From NCBI RefSeq assembly GCF_042432495.1, contig NZ_JBHLXC010000007.1, positions 186,001 through 250,000 of the forward strand: DNA of 64,000 nt. Reading direction: 5' to 3'. Position numbers and translations under genes: made by a program. This DNA comes from Pseudochelatococcus lubricantis. Lineage in GTDB: Bacteria > Pseudomonadota > Alphaproteobacteria > Rhizobiales > Beijerinckiaceae. Below, piece by piece: positions 32,929 to 44,150 of this stretch. Within the stretch, counting starts at the first letter, position 1; every line of letters begins with the position of its first letter. A model generated the notes under the pieces. It ran no database searches and was not told the origin of the DNA. It worked only from the letters and a program-made list of their open reading frames with translations.

Positions 32929-34383
32929 ATGGGTCGCGGAACCATTCTCGTAGCGGATGACGACGCTTCCATCCGCACAGTCCTGAGCCAGGCGCTCACG
33001 CGCGCCGGCTATGACATCCGCACGACCGGCCATGCGGGAACCTTGTGGAACTGGGTGTCGCAGGGCGAAGGCGATCTCGTCGTCACCGACGTCGTCATGC
33101 CGGACGAGAACGCCTTCGATCTGCTGCCGCGCATCCGCAAGCTGCGGCCGGATTTGCCGGTCATCGTCATGAGCGCGCAGAACACCTTCATGACCGCGAT
33201 TCGCGCCTCCGAGCGCGGAGCCTACGAATATCTGCCCAAGCCTTTCGACCTGAAGGAACTCATCACCATCGTCGGCCGGGCGCTGTCGCGCCCCCGCGGC
33301 ATCGGCATCGCGCTGGGCGAGGAGGTGGAGGAGATCCCGCTCATCGGCCGTTCGCCGGCCATGCAGGATATCTATCGCGCCATGGCGCGCCTGATGTCGA
33401 CCGACCTCACGGTGATGATTCTGGGCGAATCGGGGACGGGCAAGGAACTTGTCGCGCGTGCCCTGCACGACTACGGCAAGCGCCGCAACGGCCCGTTCGT
33501 GGCCGTTAACATGGCGGCGATCCCGCGCGATCTCATCGAATCGGAACTCTTCGGCCACGAGAAAGGCGCCTTCACCGGCGCGCATGCTCGCTCGCCGGGG
33601 CGTTTCGAGCAGGCGGAAGGCGGCACGCTGTTTCTGGACGAGATCGGCGACATGCCGATGGAGGCGCAGACCCGGCTGCTGCGTGTGCTGCAGCAGGGCG
33701 AATACGCCACCGTCGGCGGCAAGGCGCCGATCCGCACCAATGTCCGCATCATCGCCGCCACCCACAAGGACCTGCGCCAGTCCATCGAGCAGGGGCAGTT
33801 CCGCGAGGACCTGTTCTTCCGCCTCAACGTCGTGCCGCTGCGCCTGCCGCCGCTGCGCGAGCGCGCGGAGGACGTGCCGGACCTCGTGCGTCACTTTCTC
33901 TCCCGCGCCACCCGCGAGGGGCTCGCCCCCAAGCAGATCGACGCCGCGGCGATGGACAGGCTCAAGCGCTATCGCTGGCCGGGCAATGTGCGCGAACTTG
34001 AGAACCTCGTCCGTCGTCTCACCGCGCTCTACACGCAGGAGACCATCACGGCGCCGATCATCGACGCGGAACTCGATGTCGCGCCCGCGCCTGCGCCCGC
34101 TCCGGCGGAGGGCGTGGTGCAGGAGCACGATCCGCTCGACCTGTCGGGCGCCGTGGAGCGTTATCTCAAGCGATACTTCGATTCGCTCGGGGGCGCGCTG
34201 CCGCCGCCGGGCCTCTATCACCGCGTGCTGCGCGAGGTGGAGGCGCCCCTGCTCGGCGCGGTGCTCAGTGCCACCAACGGCAACCAGATTCGCGCGGCGG
34301 AACTGCTGGGCGTGAACCGCAACACGCTGCGCAAGAAGATTCGCGATCTTGACCTGCCCATCATCCGGCAGACGGCGCGTTGA
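32929..34383 (+). CDS. ntrC: Nitrogen regulation response regulator NtrC
   Basis: A 484-residue sigma-54 enhancer-binding protein. The receiver domain has the acidic pair Asp10/Asp11, phospho-acceptor Asp54 (VTDVVMPDE), Ser/Thr in VMSAQN and Lys in LPKPFD. The AAA+ domain has Walker A GESGTGKE at about residues 166-173, the sigma-54 contact loop GAFTGA at about 213-218 and LDEIGDMP. A C-terminal Fis-type helix-turn-helix ends with GVNRNTLRKKIRDL. GGGGAG lies 5 nt before the ATG. ntrY and ntrX, which usually follow in this order, are absent. Confidence 0.96.
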   Translation: MGRGTILVADDDASIRTVLSQALTRAGYDIRTTGHAGTLWNWVSQGEGDLVVTDVVMPDENAFDLLPRIRKLRPDLPVIVMSAQNTFMTAIRASERGAYEYLPKPFDLKELITIVGRALSRPRGIGIALGEEVEEIPLIGRSPAMQDIYRAMARLMSTDLTVMILGESGTGKELVARALHDYGKRRNGPFVAVNMAAIPRDLIESELFGHEKGAFTGAHARSPGRFEQAEGGTLFLDEIGDMPMEAQTRLLRVLQQGEYATVGGKAPIRTNVRIIAATHKDLRQSIEQGQFREDLFFRLNVVPLRLPPLRERAEDVPDLVRHFLSRATREGLAPKQIDAAAMDRLKRYRWPGNVRELENLVRRLTALYTQETITAPIIDAELDVAPAPAPAPAEGVVQEHDPLDLSGAVERYLKRYFDSLGGALPPPGLYHRVLREVEAPLLGAVLSATNGNQIRAAELLGVNRNTLRKKIRDLDLPIIRQTAR

Positions 34384-34680
34384 GGCATCGGGTGGGAGAA
34401 CGCGCACCTTTTTCAGAAGGATGACGCGCGAATAAAGACAAGGCGAGGCGGGGCGCTGCGGCGGTCTCCCGCGTCCGTTCGGGTATCACGGGAAGTAAGG
34501 AAACTGTATCCGGCTTTTCCAGACGGCGTTTCAGCCCGCCATCACGGGTCGCCGCACGGCTGCGCCGCCAAGGTGGTCAAGGCCAGGAAAACTGTCACAA
34601 TCAGGAAGGGGAGAGTGTCACAAACAAAGGCTAACGTTCTGAATCTACGTTGATTCAATAAATAACGTCAAAGCTTTGAA
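34384..34680. other. Intergenic region between ntrC and tRNA-Asp
   Basis: A 297-bp stretch without a supported gene. Soon after the ntrC stop, GGTG and CACC flank an A-rich loop and are followed by TTTTT (near 34391-34412), a weak candidate terminator. The stretch next to the tRNA 3' end is AT-rich. No recombinase gene or duplicated tRNA end was seen. Confidence 0.4.
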
Positions 34681-34757
<77 letters not shown>

Positions 34758-35000
34758 GAGGCAGCTCACGTAGGTGAACTGCTGCGGTGGTTGTGACTTA
34801 AAGGCAGCGCCGTCGGGTGTCAAGCATTCTTCATAAAGAAACGATCCGGCCGGGATACCTGTGAATAAGTCTGCCGGCAAATTTTTATCGGCGGAGCCGG
34901 AGAGCGTGCAAGAGACCGGAGCGGACGCCCCCAGCCGGCCGGGGAAGGAGCATGCCCCGGCGGCGTCACGGCAAATCGGCAGGGGGCGCGGGCGCGGTCC

Positions 35001-35930
35001 TCAGATCTTCAGGGTGCGGTTTTCCTCGCGTCCGAAACCCTTGATTTCCAGGCGGTCGGAGTAGACTTCCACGATCGCGAAGGCGGTGGTCGTCGGCGTG
35101 TCGACCATGCCTTTGAAGTTCAGGAAGTGCTTCCCGTTGCGCTCGCCGTAATTGCCGGCGTGGTTGTGGCCGTTGAAATAGGCGACGACATTGCCGGAAT
35201 TGCTGACAAGGTCGACGACGCGGTCGGCATCCCAGAGGTTGTGTTCGTTGGCCGGATAGACCGGATAGTGGTTGAGCACGATAACCTTCTCGTTGGCCGC
35301 GCTGGCCTTCCCGATGGTGTCCTGCAGCCACTGGAACTGCGTGTCGCTGAGCGAGCCGTTCCACGACTGGGCGTTCGCCGCGCCCTGCGCCTTGAGTTCG
35401 GCGAGGCGCTTGTCGGCAAGCTCGCGGCGCGGGTCGCCCTTCGGCGGCGCGAACGTGCTGACGTCATTGCCGTCAAGCACGATGAAGCGATAGCCACCGC
35501 CGGCGAAGTCGTAATACGCGGACGGCATGCCGACGGTGCGGACGACGGACTGCAGGTAATCCCCCGCGACGTCGAAATCGTGGTTGCCGAGCAGGAAGAG
35601 CTTTTCGTGCTTCAGCTTGTCATAAAGAGGCAGAATCGCCGAGAAGCTCTCCCAGTGACGATCGATGATATCGCCAAGGGTAACGACGAACTTGAGATCC
35701 TCACCGTTGAGGGTCTCGATGGCCTCGCTCAGTTTCCACAGGCTGTTCGCGTAGAAGCGGGTTTTTGAGGCATTGGGCGGGACCGGCGCGTACTGCGGAT
35801 CGGCTACGACGCCAAAGCGGAACAGCGGTCCTCCGGACTGCGCGGCGGAGGAGGAGACGCTGAAACCGGCGAAGGGGGTCAAAAGGGCGGCTGCACTGCT
35901 CATCGTGATGACTTTGCGACGTGTAATCAT
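35001..35930 (-). CDS. Tat-exported metallophosphoesterase (ADP-ribose/CDP-alcohol diphosphatase-like)
   Basis: A 309-residue calcineurin-like phosphoesterase. The N-terminus TRRKVITM followed by a hydrophobic stretch and SSAA is a twin-arginine signal (about 30 residues). Metal ligands are spread over VVADPQ (Asp44), TLGDIID, LGNHD, LNHYP and GHNHAGNYG, in the order of Mn-dependent ADP-ribose/CDP-alcohol diphosphatases (ADPRM family). It would act in the periplasm on a phosphodiester or diphosphate. It is a lone gene, divergent from the SLOG-family gene, about 240 bp from tRNA-Asp. Confidence 0.82.
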   Translation of the reverse strand: MITRRKVITMSSAAALLTPFAGFSVSSSAAQSGGPLFRFGVVADPQYAPVPPNASKTRFYANSLWKLSEAIETLNGEDLKFVVTLGDIIDRHWESFSAILPLYDKLKHEKLFLLGNHDFDVAGDYLQSVVRTVGMPSAYYDFAGGGYRFIVLDGNDVSTFAPPKGDPRRELADKRLAELKAQGAANAQSWNGSLSDTQFQWLQDTIGKASAANEKVIVLNHYPVYPANEHNLWDADRVVDLVSNSGNVVAYFNGHNHAGNYGERNGKHFLNFKGMVDTPTTTAFAIVEVYSDRLEIKGFGREENRTLKI

Positions 35931-36147
35931 GTTGGTAACTCCAGTCGGTTGTTGTCAACTGACCTCACTGGACTAGAACTTGTGAATTACACGGCGGTGA
36001 CGCGCCGGCGTCGCGGCACGATTCCAGCCGCCCGCGGCATCGTCCGCACGCGCGGCAAAATCTTAAACGTCCGGTGTGCTTGCGGATCATGAGAGTGTCA
36101 TTTATCGATCAATATACTGGCTCTCATCATGCAGAATCGGACATAAA

Positions 36148-36825
36148 ATGTCGCTTTCCGACCGCGCCACGCCATTATCCATGCCGCCTTCCCTGACATG
36201 GTCTGCAACAGAATGCTCGCTTTATCGGCCCGGGGAGCGATTCGATTCGTGGCGTCTGTCGTGGGTGGCGGAAGAGGCGCGCCCGTCCGATCTCGCCGCC
36301 GTGGCGTCCTCCTCTGAAGCGCTGCGCCTCGTGTTCACGGCGTCGAAGACACGACGGGTGCCGGTGGGCGTGATCGGCCCGCGTGAGGCCTCCGACGCCG
36401 AGTACAAGCTGGCCGAGGCGGTCGGCCGCGCGCTCGGCGAACACGGCCTGCAGCTGCTCTGCGGCGGCAAGAGCGGCGTGATGGAGGCGGCCTGCAAGGG
36501 GAATCTCGAAGCGGGCGGCCTGCCCATCGGCCTCCTGCCCGATACCGAATGGCGGGAGAGCAATCCCTATGTCGCCATCCCCATCGCGACAGGCATCGGC
36601 CCCGTGCGCAATGCCATTCTGGCGCGCGCCAGCACGGTGCTCGTGGCAATCGGCGGCGGCTACGGCACCTTGACGGAAATGGCCTATGGCCTGCATTTTG
36701 ATCGTCCAGTACTGGCGTTGGGCGATGCGCCCTTCGTCGAAGGGATTCTCGCCTGTGAGACGCCCGGCGACGTTATCGCGCACATCGCGCGCCATCTGCT
36801 GGACAACGCGCCGCGCGCAGCCTGA
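36148..36825 (+). CDS. TIGR00725/SLOG-family nucleotide-binding protein
   Basis: A 225-residue protein with a C-terminal Rossmann-like SLOG domain: VGVIGPREASD near residue 95, CGGKSGVMEAACKG and GGGYGTLTEMAYG. These match the TIGR00725 group related to LOG-type phosphoribohydrolases and molybdenum-cofactor carrier proteins. The first 80 residues (about residues 10-85) look like an additional region of unclear fold. Start uncertain: ATG 36148 is used; ATG 36181 is possible and neither has a clear ribosome site. Function not known. Confidence 0.65.
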   Translation: MSLSDRATPLSMPPSLTWSATECSLYRPGERFDSWRLSWVAEEARPSDLAAVASSSEALRLVFTASKTRRVPVGVIGPREASDAEYKLAEAVGRALGEHGLQLLCGGKSGVMEAACKGNLEAGGLPIGLLPDTEWRESNPYVAIPIATGIGPVRNAILARASTVLVAIGGGYGTLTEMAYGLHFDRPVLALGDAPFVEGILACETPGDVIAHIARHLLDNAPRAA

Positions 36826-37028
36826 ACGGCCCGGCAGGCCGAGCAGCCTGTAATGAATACGTCATGAAAGCATCGTCAAATTCGTATATGTAAGTTTTCG
36901 ATCAATGTATATCCGGGGCGGTTCGTCGTGCCACAGCAATGCCTGACCGCCTGATCTTTTTTTCTGGTAGTTCCGGATAAAAAGGCGCGTCATACTTTTC
37001 TCGGAATGGTCTTGGCGGAGGCGATGCT

Positions 37029-37811
37029 TTGGGGCTGGTGACGCTTCTCTATCTGGTGTTTCTGGCCGCGCCCATCGCCCTGCTGCTCGTCGGCTCGGTG
37101 GGCGAGACATGGACGAACACCCTGCTGCCGAGCGGCTTCACCGGCCGCTGGTATGCGGAATTGCTGGCCGATCCGAGCTTTCGCCGCGCCTTTTTCGTCA
37201 GCCTGAAGGTCGTGGCGCTGGTGTGCGTGCTGAATGCGCTGATCGGCCTGCCGCTCGCCTATGCCATCCATGCGGCGGCGCGGCGCGGGGTGCGGCTTGC
37301 CGCCCGTCTCGTGTCGCTGTTGCCGATTGCCGTGCCTGAGCTGGTGCTGGGCTTCGGCTTCGTGCTGGTGTTTTCCTCGGATACGCTGCCATGGCTCGGC
37401 ACGTTCTGGATCGTGGTCGCCGGCCATCTGGTGCTCACGCTGCCCTATACGGTCAATGCGCTGGTGGCGGACATGCAGCAGCTCGGCCTGCCCGCGCTGG
37501 AGCAGGCTGCGGCAGGACTTGGCGCGCCTTTCGGCTCGCGCTTCCTCGACATCGTGCTGCCGCTCCTCGCCACCAGCCTGACATCGGCGATGCTGACGGT
37601 GGCGGCGCTGTCGATCGGCGAATTCCAGCTGTCGAACCTCGTCTCGGGCTTCCTGTCGCGCACCTATCCGGTGGTGCTGCTGCAGGCGTTTTACGGCGCC
37701 ACCGGCTTTGCCTGCGCCGCTACCGTGGTATTGCTCGTGCTTGCCGTGCTCGCCGCGCTGGCGACGGCGCTGACGGGACGGGCGGGCGGCTCCATGCGGG
37801 GGGCGACGTAG
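37029..37811 (+). CDS. ABC transporter permease (spermidine/iron/phosphonate-type uptake)
   Basis: A 260-residue binding-protein-dependent permease with six helices. The EAA-like cytoplasmic loop is EQAAAGLGAPFGSRFLDIVLP near residue 158. No ATG is in frame at the 5' end; a TTG at 37029 with GGAGG 8 nt upstream is the best start and a GTG at 37038 the alternative. First gene of permease-ATPase-binding protein-permease, with the ATPase starting 1 nt after its stop. The substrate is not evident; the protein set resembles families for Fe3+, 2-aminoethylphosphonate and similar solutes. Confidence 0.78.
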   Translation: MGLVTLLYLVFLAAPIALLLVGSVGETWTNTLLPSGFTGRWYAELLADPSFRRAFFVSLKVVALVCVLNALIGLPLAYAIHAAARRGVRLAARLVSLLPIAVPELVLGFGFVLVFSSDTLPWLGTFWIVVAGHLVLTLPYTVNALVADMQQLGLPALEQAAAGLGAPFGSRFLDIVLPLLATSLTSAMLTVAALSIGEFQLSNLVSGFLSRTYPVVLLQAFYGATGFACAATVVLLVLAVLAALATALTGRAGGSMRGAT

Positions 37812-37812
37812 C

Positions 37813-38838
37813 ATGAGCATCGAGTTCAGGGCGGTTTCCTATACCTATCCGGGCACCCGCATCGGCGTGTCGGATATCGATCTCGCCATCGCGGACGGGG
37901 AACTGCTCGCGATCATCGGCGCGTCGGGGTCGGGCAAATCCACGCTGCTCAAGCTGCTCGCCGGCTTCCTCGTGCCCGACAGCGGGCGGATCCTGGTGGA
38001 TGGCAAGGATGTGACCGGCCTGAAGCCGGAGGACCGGCAGCTTGGCATCGTGTTCCAGAACTATGCGTTGTTTCCGCACATGAGCGCGGCGCAGAACGTC
38101 GCCTATCCGCTCAAGATGCGCGGCATCGGCCGGCCGCAGCGGCTGGAACAGGCGCGCGCGGCGCTGGTGCGCGTCGGGCTCGGCGATTTCACCGAACGAC
38201 GGCCCGCGACGCTGTCGGGCGGGCAGCAACAGCGGGTGGCGCTGGCGCGCGCGCTCGTGTTCTCCCCGCGCGCCCTGCTGCTCGACGAGCCGCTGTCGGC
38301 GCTCGATGCGGCGCTGCGCGTCGGCATGCGCGACGAAATCCTGAAGGTGCAGCGCCAGGCTGACATCGCCACCCTGCACGTCACGCACGATCAGGAAGAG
38401 GCGCTGTCGCTCGGCGACCGCGTCGCGGTGATCGCGGGCGGACGCATCGCGCAGGTGGCGCCGCCGCGCGAGCTTTACGAGCGGCCGGCGACGCGCGCTG
38501 TCGCCGCCTTCGTGGGCGAGGCCAACCTGTGGCAGGGGCGCATCGCCGCGCCCGGCCGCGTGGCCCTCGCGAACCTCGATCTCGCCGCGGACACGGAGGG
38601 CTTCGCCCCGGGCGATGTCGTGACCGTGATGGTGCGTCCGGAGCGGATCGGCCCGGCGCCTGCAAGCGGCATCAACGTCTTCACCGGCGCGGTTGCGACC
38701 GACCGGTACCTCGGCCCCACCCGCCGCGTCGACTTCGCCGTCGACGGGGTGAACGTGAGGCTGCATACCCACGTTCGGGAGGCATTCTCGGCCATCTCGA
38801 TCCCGCCGGACGCGATCCGGCTTCTGCCTGCGGATTGA
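37813..38838 (+). CDS. ABC transporter ATP-binding protein with TOBE domain
   Basis: A 341-residue ATPase of the PotA/FbpC/PhnT type. Walker A GASGSGKS at about residues 36-43, Q-loop VFQNYALFPHM, signature LSGGQQQR, Walker B LLLDEPLSALD and the switch His in VTHDQEE are intact. After residue 240 comes a TOBE regulatory domain (VMVRPERI). ATG is 1 nt after the stop of the preceding permease gene, implying coupling. The binding-protein gene starts 24 nt after its stop. Confidence 0.87.
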   Translation: MSIEFRAVSYTYPGTRIGVSDIDLAIADGELLAIIGASGSGKSTLLKLLAGFLVPDSGRILVDGKDVTGLKPEDRQLGIVFQNYALFPHMSAAQNVAYPLKMRGIGRPQRLEQARAALVRVGLGDFTERRPATLSGGQQQRVALARALVFSPRALLLDEPLSALDAALRVGMRDEILKVQRQADIATLHVTHDQEEALSLGDRVAVIAGGRIAQVAPPRELYERPATRAVAAFVGEANLWQGRIAAPGRVALANLDLAADTEGFAPGDVVTVMVRPERIGPAPASGINVFTGAVATDRYLGPTRRVDFAVDGVNVRLHTHVREAFSAISIPPDAIRLLPAD

Positions 38839-38862
38839 CCGCATACTGAAGAGGAACGGAAG

Positions 38863-39933
38863 ATGAAGAACTGGCTGCTCGGAGCCCTGCTGGCCGCTCC
38901 GCTTGCTCTGGCCGCGCCCGCCCAGGCGTTTGAAGGCCCCGAACTCTACAAAGGCGAAAAGGCGCTCTATGAGGCCGCGCAGAAGGAAGGCATCGTCGTC
39001 TCCTTCGACACCGGCCCGACGTGGGCGAACTGGGCGGCGCAGTTCAAGGCGTTCCAGAAGCGCTACCCGGGCATCGAACTCGTGTACAACGACATCGGCT
39101 CGGCCACGACCGTGGTGACGCTCGACAAGTCGCGCAACCGCCCGCAGGCCGATACCGCCTATTACTTCGCGGCTTCGGCGCTGGACGCGGCGGCCAAGGG
39201 CCTCGTCGCCGACTTCAAGCCCGTGAACTTCGAGAAGCTGCCCGAGCAGTTCCGCCATCCGGAAGGCCAGTGGTTCACCATCCACACGCTGAACGTGGCT
39301 TTCCTCGTCAACAAGAAGCTCGTCAAGGACGTGCCGGAAAGCTGGGCCGACCTGCTGAAGCCCGAATACAAGAACAGCATCGTCTACCAGGACCCGCGCT
39401 CCACGGGCCAGGGCCAGGTGATCGCGTTCGCCGCGGCCTTCGCCAACGGCGGCGACGAGGACAACGTGCAGCCGGGCATCGACTATCTCGGCAAGCTGGC
39501 GAAGTCCGGCAACGTGCTGCGCAACGTCGGCACCACGCCTTACGCGCAGTTCGTCAAGGGCGAAATCCCGATCTGGATCGGCTACGAGAACGACGGCCTG
39601 AAGGCGAAGCACATCGACGGCCTCGGCGACGACATCGCTGTCGTCATCCCCAAGGAGGCTTCCGCCGCCGCGCCCTACGCGATCAGCCTCGTCAAGAACG
39701 GCCCCAACCCGAACGCCGGCAAGCTGTGGCTGAACTTCATCACGACCGACTTCGGCCAGGGCATCTTCGCCGAGGGCTTCGTGCGTCCTTCCGTTCCCGG
39801 CATCAAGCTGCCCGACAGCGTCGCTGACAAGCTGCCTTCCGCGCCGCAGATCCGCCCGCTCGACATCGCCAAGGCCACGGCCAAGAAGGCCGAGATCGAC
39901 GCCGGCTGGGCGAAGGCCGTGCTCGGCCAGTAA
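38863..39933 (+). CDS. Extracellular solute-binding protein, family 1
   Basis: A 356-residue periplasmic binding protein with a Sec signal peptide ending at AQA (about residue 22). The mature part has the family 1 layout seen in Fe3+, thiamine and aminoethylphosphonate receptors (VVSFDTGPTWANW, YNDIGSATTVVTLDKS, ESWADLLKPEYK). GAGGAA precedes the ATG by about 6 nt. A perfect 10-bp hairpin follows the stop and may raise the level of this message relative to the downstream permease. Ligand unknown. Confidence 0.83.
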   Translation: MKNWLLGALLAAPLALAAPAQAFEGPELYKGEKALYEAAQKEGIVVSFDTGPTWANWAAQFKAFQKRYPGIELVYNDIGSATTVVTLDKSRNRPQADTAYYFAASALDAAAKGLVADFKPVNFEKLPEQFRHPEGQWFTIHTLNVAFLVNKKLVKDVPESWADLLKPEYKNSIVYQDPRSTGQGQVIAFAAAFANGGDEDNVQPGIDYLGKLAKSGNVLRNVGTTPYAQFVKGEIPIWIGYENDGLKAKHIDGLGDDIAVVIPKEASAAAPYAISLVKNGPNPNAGKLWLNFITTDFGQGIFAEGFVRPSVPGIKLPDSVADKLPSAPQIRPLDIAKATAKKAEIDAGWAKAVLGQ

Positions 39934-39946
39934 TTCCGGTCCATCC

Positions 39947-39970
39947 TGCCCGGCGCTCCGGCGCCGGGCA
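39947..39970 (+). other. Intercistronic hairpin after the binding-protein gene
   Basis: TGCCCGGCGC-TCCG-GCGCCGGGCA is a perfect 10-bp stem with a 4-nt loop, 14 nt after the stop codon, without a T-run. Stem-loops at this position commonly protect binding-protein mRNA in ABC operons. Confidence 0.6.
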
Positions 39971-39986
39971 AACTCCGGGAACCCCG

Positions 39987-40793
39987 ATGCCGCGACATAT
40001 CGCCGCCCTGTTTTTCCTGCCCGGCACGCTCGTTTTCGTGCTGTTCTTCGCGCTGCCCGCGACCTCCATCCTGCTGGAGGCGGTGTCGGATGCGGGGAGC
40101 GCCGTGGCGCGGGTGTTCGCGGACCCGGTGTTCTGGAACGGCGTGCGCGGCAGCCTGCTGATCGGCACGATCGCGCCTTTCGTTTCCCTCGTGGTCGGCG
40201 TGATGGTGGCGATTGCGCTGTCGCGCCTCGCGCCGCGCCTGCGCACGGCGACGCTCGTCGCCATCACGCTGCCGTTGACCTTCTCCGGCCTGATCATTGC
40301 CTATGGCTTCATCCTCGTGTTCGGCCGCAGCGGTTTCGTGACGCTGCTGCTCGCGGAACTCGGCTTCGACCCCGCTGTCGTCGGGCAATTCATCTATTCG
40401 GTGTTCGGCCTCGGCCTGGCCTATTCCTACTATCTGATCCCGCGCGTGGTGCTGGTCGTGCTGCCGGCGATCATGAATTTCGACGCCACGCAGATCGCGG
40501 CCGCGCGCTCCATGGGCGCCTCCCGCCTGCGGGCGCTGGCGGGCATCATGCTGCCGCAGATCGCCCCCAGCCTCGCCGCCGCCTATGCCCTGACCGCCTC
40601 GGTGGCGATCGGCGCCTATGGCACCGCGCTCGCGCTGGTCGGCACGCAGGTGAACATCCTGCCGCTCGTCCTCTACAGCAAGATTTCGGAAACCGGCACC
40701 GATATGCCGGCCGCCGCCGTGATCTCCATCGTGCTGATGGCTATCTGCTCGGCCGTCATCGCGCTGGCGGAACTCATGCTCGGCCGTCGGTAG
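39987..40793 (+). CDS. ABC transporter permease, second subunit
   Basis: A 268-residue binding-protein-dependent permease with six helices and the EAA-like loop AAARSMGASRLRALAGIMLP near residue 171. With the 37029 permease it should form the membrane heterodimer. Its position after the binding-protein gene, separated by a hairpin, gives an uncommon permease-ATPase-receptor-permease order. A DeoR-type regulator gene lies 375 bp downstream on the same strand. Confidence 0.82.
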   Translation: MPRHIAALFFLPGTLVFVLFFALPATSILLEAVSDAGSAVARVFADPVFWNGVRGSLLIGTIAPFVSLVVGVMVAIALSRLAPRLRTATLVAITLPLTFSGLIIAYGFILVFGRSGFVTLLLAELGFDPAVVGQFIYSVFGLGLAYSYYLIPRVVLVVLPAIMNFDATQIAAARSMGASRLRALAGIMLPQIAPSLAAAYALTASVAIGAYGTALALVGTQVNILPLVLYSKISETGTDMPAAAVISIVLMAICSAVIALAELMLGRR

Positions 40794-41168
40794 TCCGCCG
40801 GTGACAGCCGCCGGGAGCGTGGCATTGCTTCCCCTGTGCCGTGATTGAGATTTGCCATCGCGATTGTTTCCATCGACGGGGCGTCACCGTCCGCCAGCGC
40901 GGCCGTCCACATGAAAATGCGGGTGCTGATCTACCGCCAGGCCGCTGCATTACAGGGCGGATTCGCCACAAAAAGCGACCGTGGGGAGACCGGCGGTCCC
41001 GGCGATGCCGGCCGGTTGTCACATATCATTGTGAACAGGGCATTTCTCGTTCTTCTGATGCCGGAGCTTGTGATCCTGTTTCGCCATCACTATGATTTGA
41101 TAAAGTCGGAATGGAATACGGGCGGATTGCGCGCAGCTGCGGTCGCCCTACGCGGAGCACGGACGAAC
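40794..41168. other. 375-bp spacer before the DeoR gene
   Basis: The frame of the DeoR gene remains open back to 40845, but that part lacks a ribosome site and helix-turn-helix proteins of this family start near the position used here. The spacer holds the TCACA-N6-TGTGA palindrome at 41019-41034 and an AT-rich stretch at 41085-41115. No other gene is supported. Confidence 0.5.
41019..41034. promoter_or_regulatory. Palindromic operator candidate upstream of deoR-type gene
   Basis: TCACA (41019-41023) and TGTGA (41030-41034) are perfect inverted half-sites with a 6-nt AT-rich core, about 135 nt before the regulator start. The symmetry suits a DeoR- or CRP/FNR-type dimer; the binder is unknown. 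Confidence 0.4.
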
Positions 41169-41963
41169 ATGGGCGCGCGACTACACGCTGAAACAGGGCA
41201 TGAACTTTCGGCGCGTCAGGAAGAGATACTTACGATCGTCCATCATCAGGGCTTCGCCACCATCGACGCCCTCGCGCGCCATTTCGATGTTTCCACCCAG
41301 ACAATCCGCCGCGACATCATCTATCTGGATGAGCAGCAACTGCTGCAGCGCTTCCACGGCGGTGCGGGCGTGCGGGAGACGACGGTCCGGCTGGGCTACG
41401 CCGAAAAGCGCGTCACCGCCGCCGAAGCCAAGGAGCGCATCGCGCGCCTTGCCGCGGCGCTCATCAAGCCCGGCGAGACGGTGTTTCTCGATGTCGGCAC
41501 GACGGTCGAGGCCGTGGCGCGCGCCCTGCGTGGGCGTGGCGGCCTGAAGGTGTTCACCTCAAGCCTCGCCTCGGCGACGATTCTATCCGCCGAACAGGAG
41601 GCCGAGGTATTCGTGACCGGCGGCGTGCTGCGTGGGCCCGACGGTTCGCTGACCGATGAGTGGGCGCGCGAGGCCGTCTCCCGCTTCCGGTTCGATGTCG
41701 CGATCCTCGGCTTCTCCGGGATCGACGACGATGGTGCGCTGATGGACTTCGATCTGGGCAAGGTTGCCGTCAAGCAGGCGGTTGCGACACGTGCGAGCCG
41801 CATCATCGCTGTCGGCGAAAGCGCCAAGCTGTTGCGCCCGGCCATCGTGCGCGTGCTGGACGCGGACCGCATCGACACGCTGGTGACCAACGAGGAGCCG
41901 CCCCAGCTCGTCGCCGAGACGCTTGGCAAGGCCAACGTCGAGGTGCTGTTCCCGCCGGCCTGA
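41169..41963 (+). CDS. DeoR/GlpR family transcriptional regulator
   Basis: A 264-residue repressor-type protein. Residues 12-55 form the DeoR helix-turn-helix (RQEEILTIVHHQGF, then STQTIRRDIIYLDEQ), and residues 75-250 the sugar-phosphate-binding DeoRC domain (DVGTTVEAVA, VTGGVLRGPDGSL, LGFSGID). GGAG lies about 10 nt before ATG 41169. It lies after an ABC uptake operon, so sensing of a phosphorylated product of the transported solute is plausible but unproven. In other bacteria DeoR-type regulators sit next to sugar and glycerol-phosphate uptake genes. Confidence 0.85.
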   Translation: MGARLHAETGHELSARQEEILTIVHHQGFATIDALARHFDVSTQTIRRDIIYLDEQQLLQRFHGGAGVRETTVRLGYAEKRVTAAEAKERIARLAAALIKPGETVFLDVGTTVEAVARALRGRGGLKVFTSSLASATILSAEQEAEVFVTGGVLRGPDGSLTDEWAREAVSRFRFDVAILGFSGIDDDGALMDFDLGKVAVKQAVATRASRIIAVGESAKLLRPAIVRVLDADRIDTLVTNEEPPQLVAETLGKANVEVLFPPA

Positions 41964-41971
41964 ATGTAGGG

Positions 41972-42011
41972 CCGGCAGCGGGCGGGCGCCGTTTCCGGCG
42001 CGGCCTGCCGG
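41972..42011. terminator. Hairpin between convergent deoR-type gene and rpoD
   Basis: CCGGCAG (41972-41978) pairs with CTGCCGG (42005-42011), enclosing GCGCCG-TTTC-CGGCGC (41986-42001). Its location between converging genes suggests a bidirectional terminator, though no T-run is present. Confidence 0.45.
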
Positions 42012-42083
42012 ATGAGCGACGGGCAGGGCGGCGGCTCCGGTTTTCCGTTCGCCGCCCCGATGCCGTCGTGCCTTCGCCGCCTC

Positions 42084-44150
<2,067 letters not shown>

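Noticed and set aside
40845..41168. 108-residue N-terminal extension of the DeoR protein
   Set aside because: DeoR proteins begin close to the helix-turn-helix; the upstream part lacks a ribosome site and contains the candidate operator.
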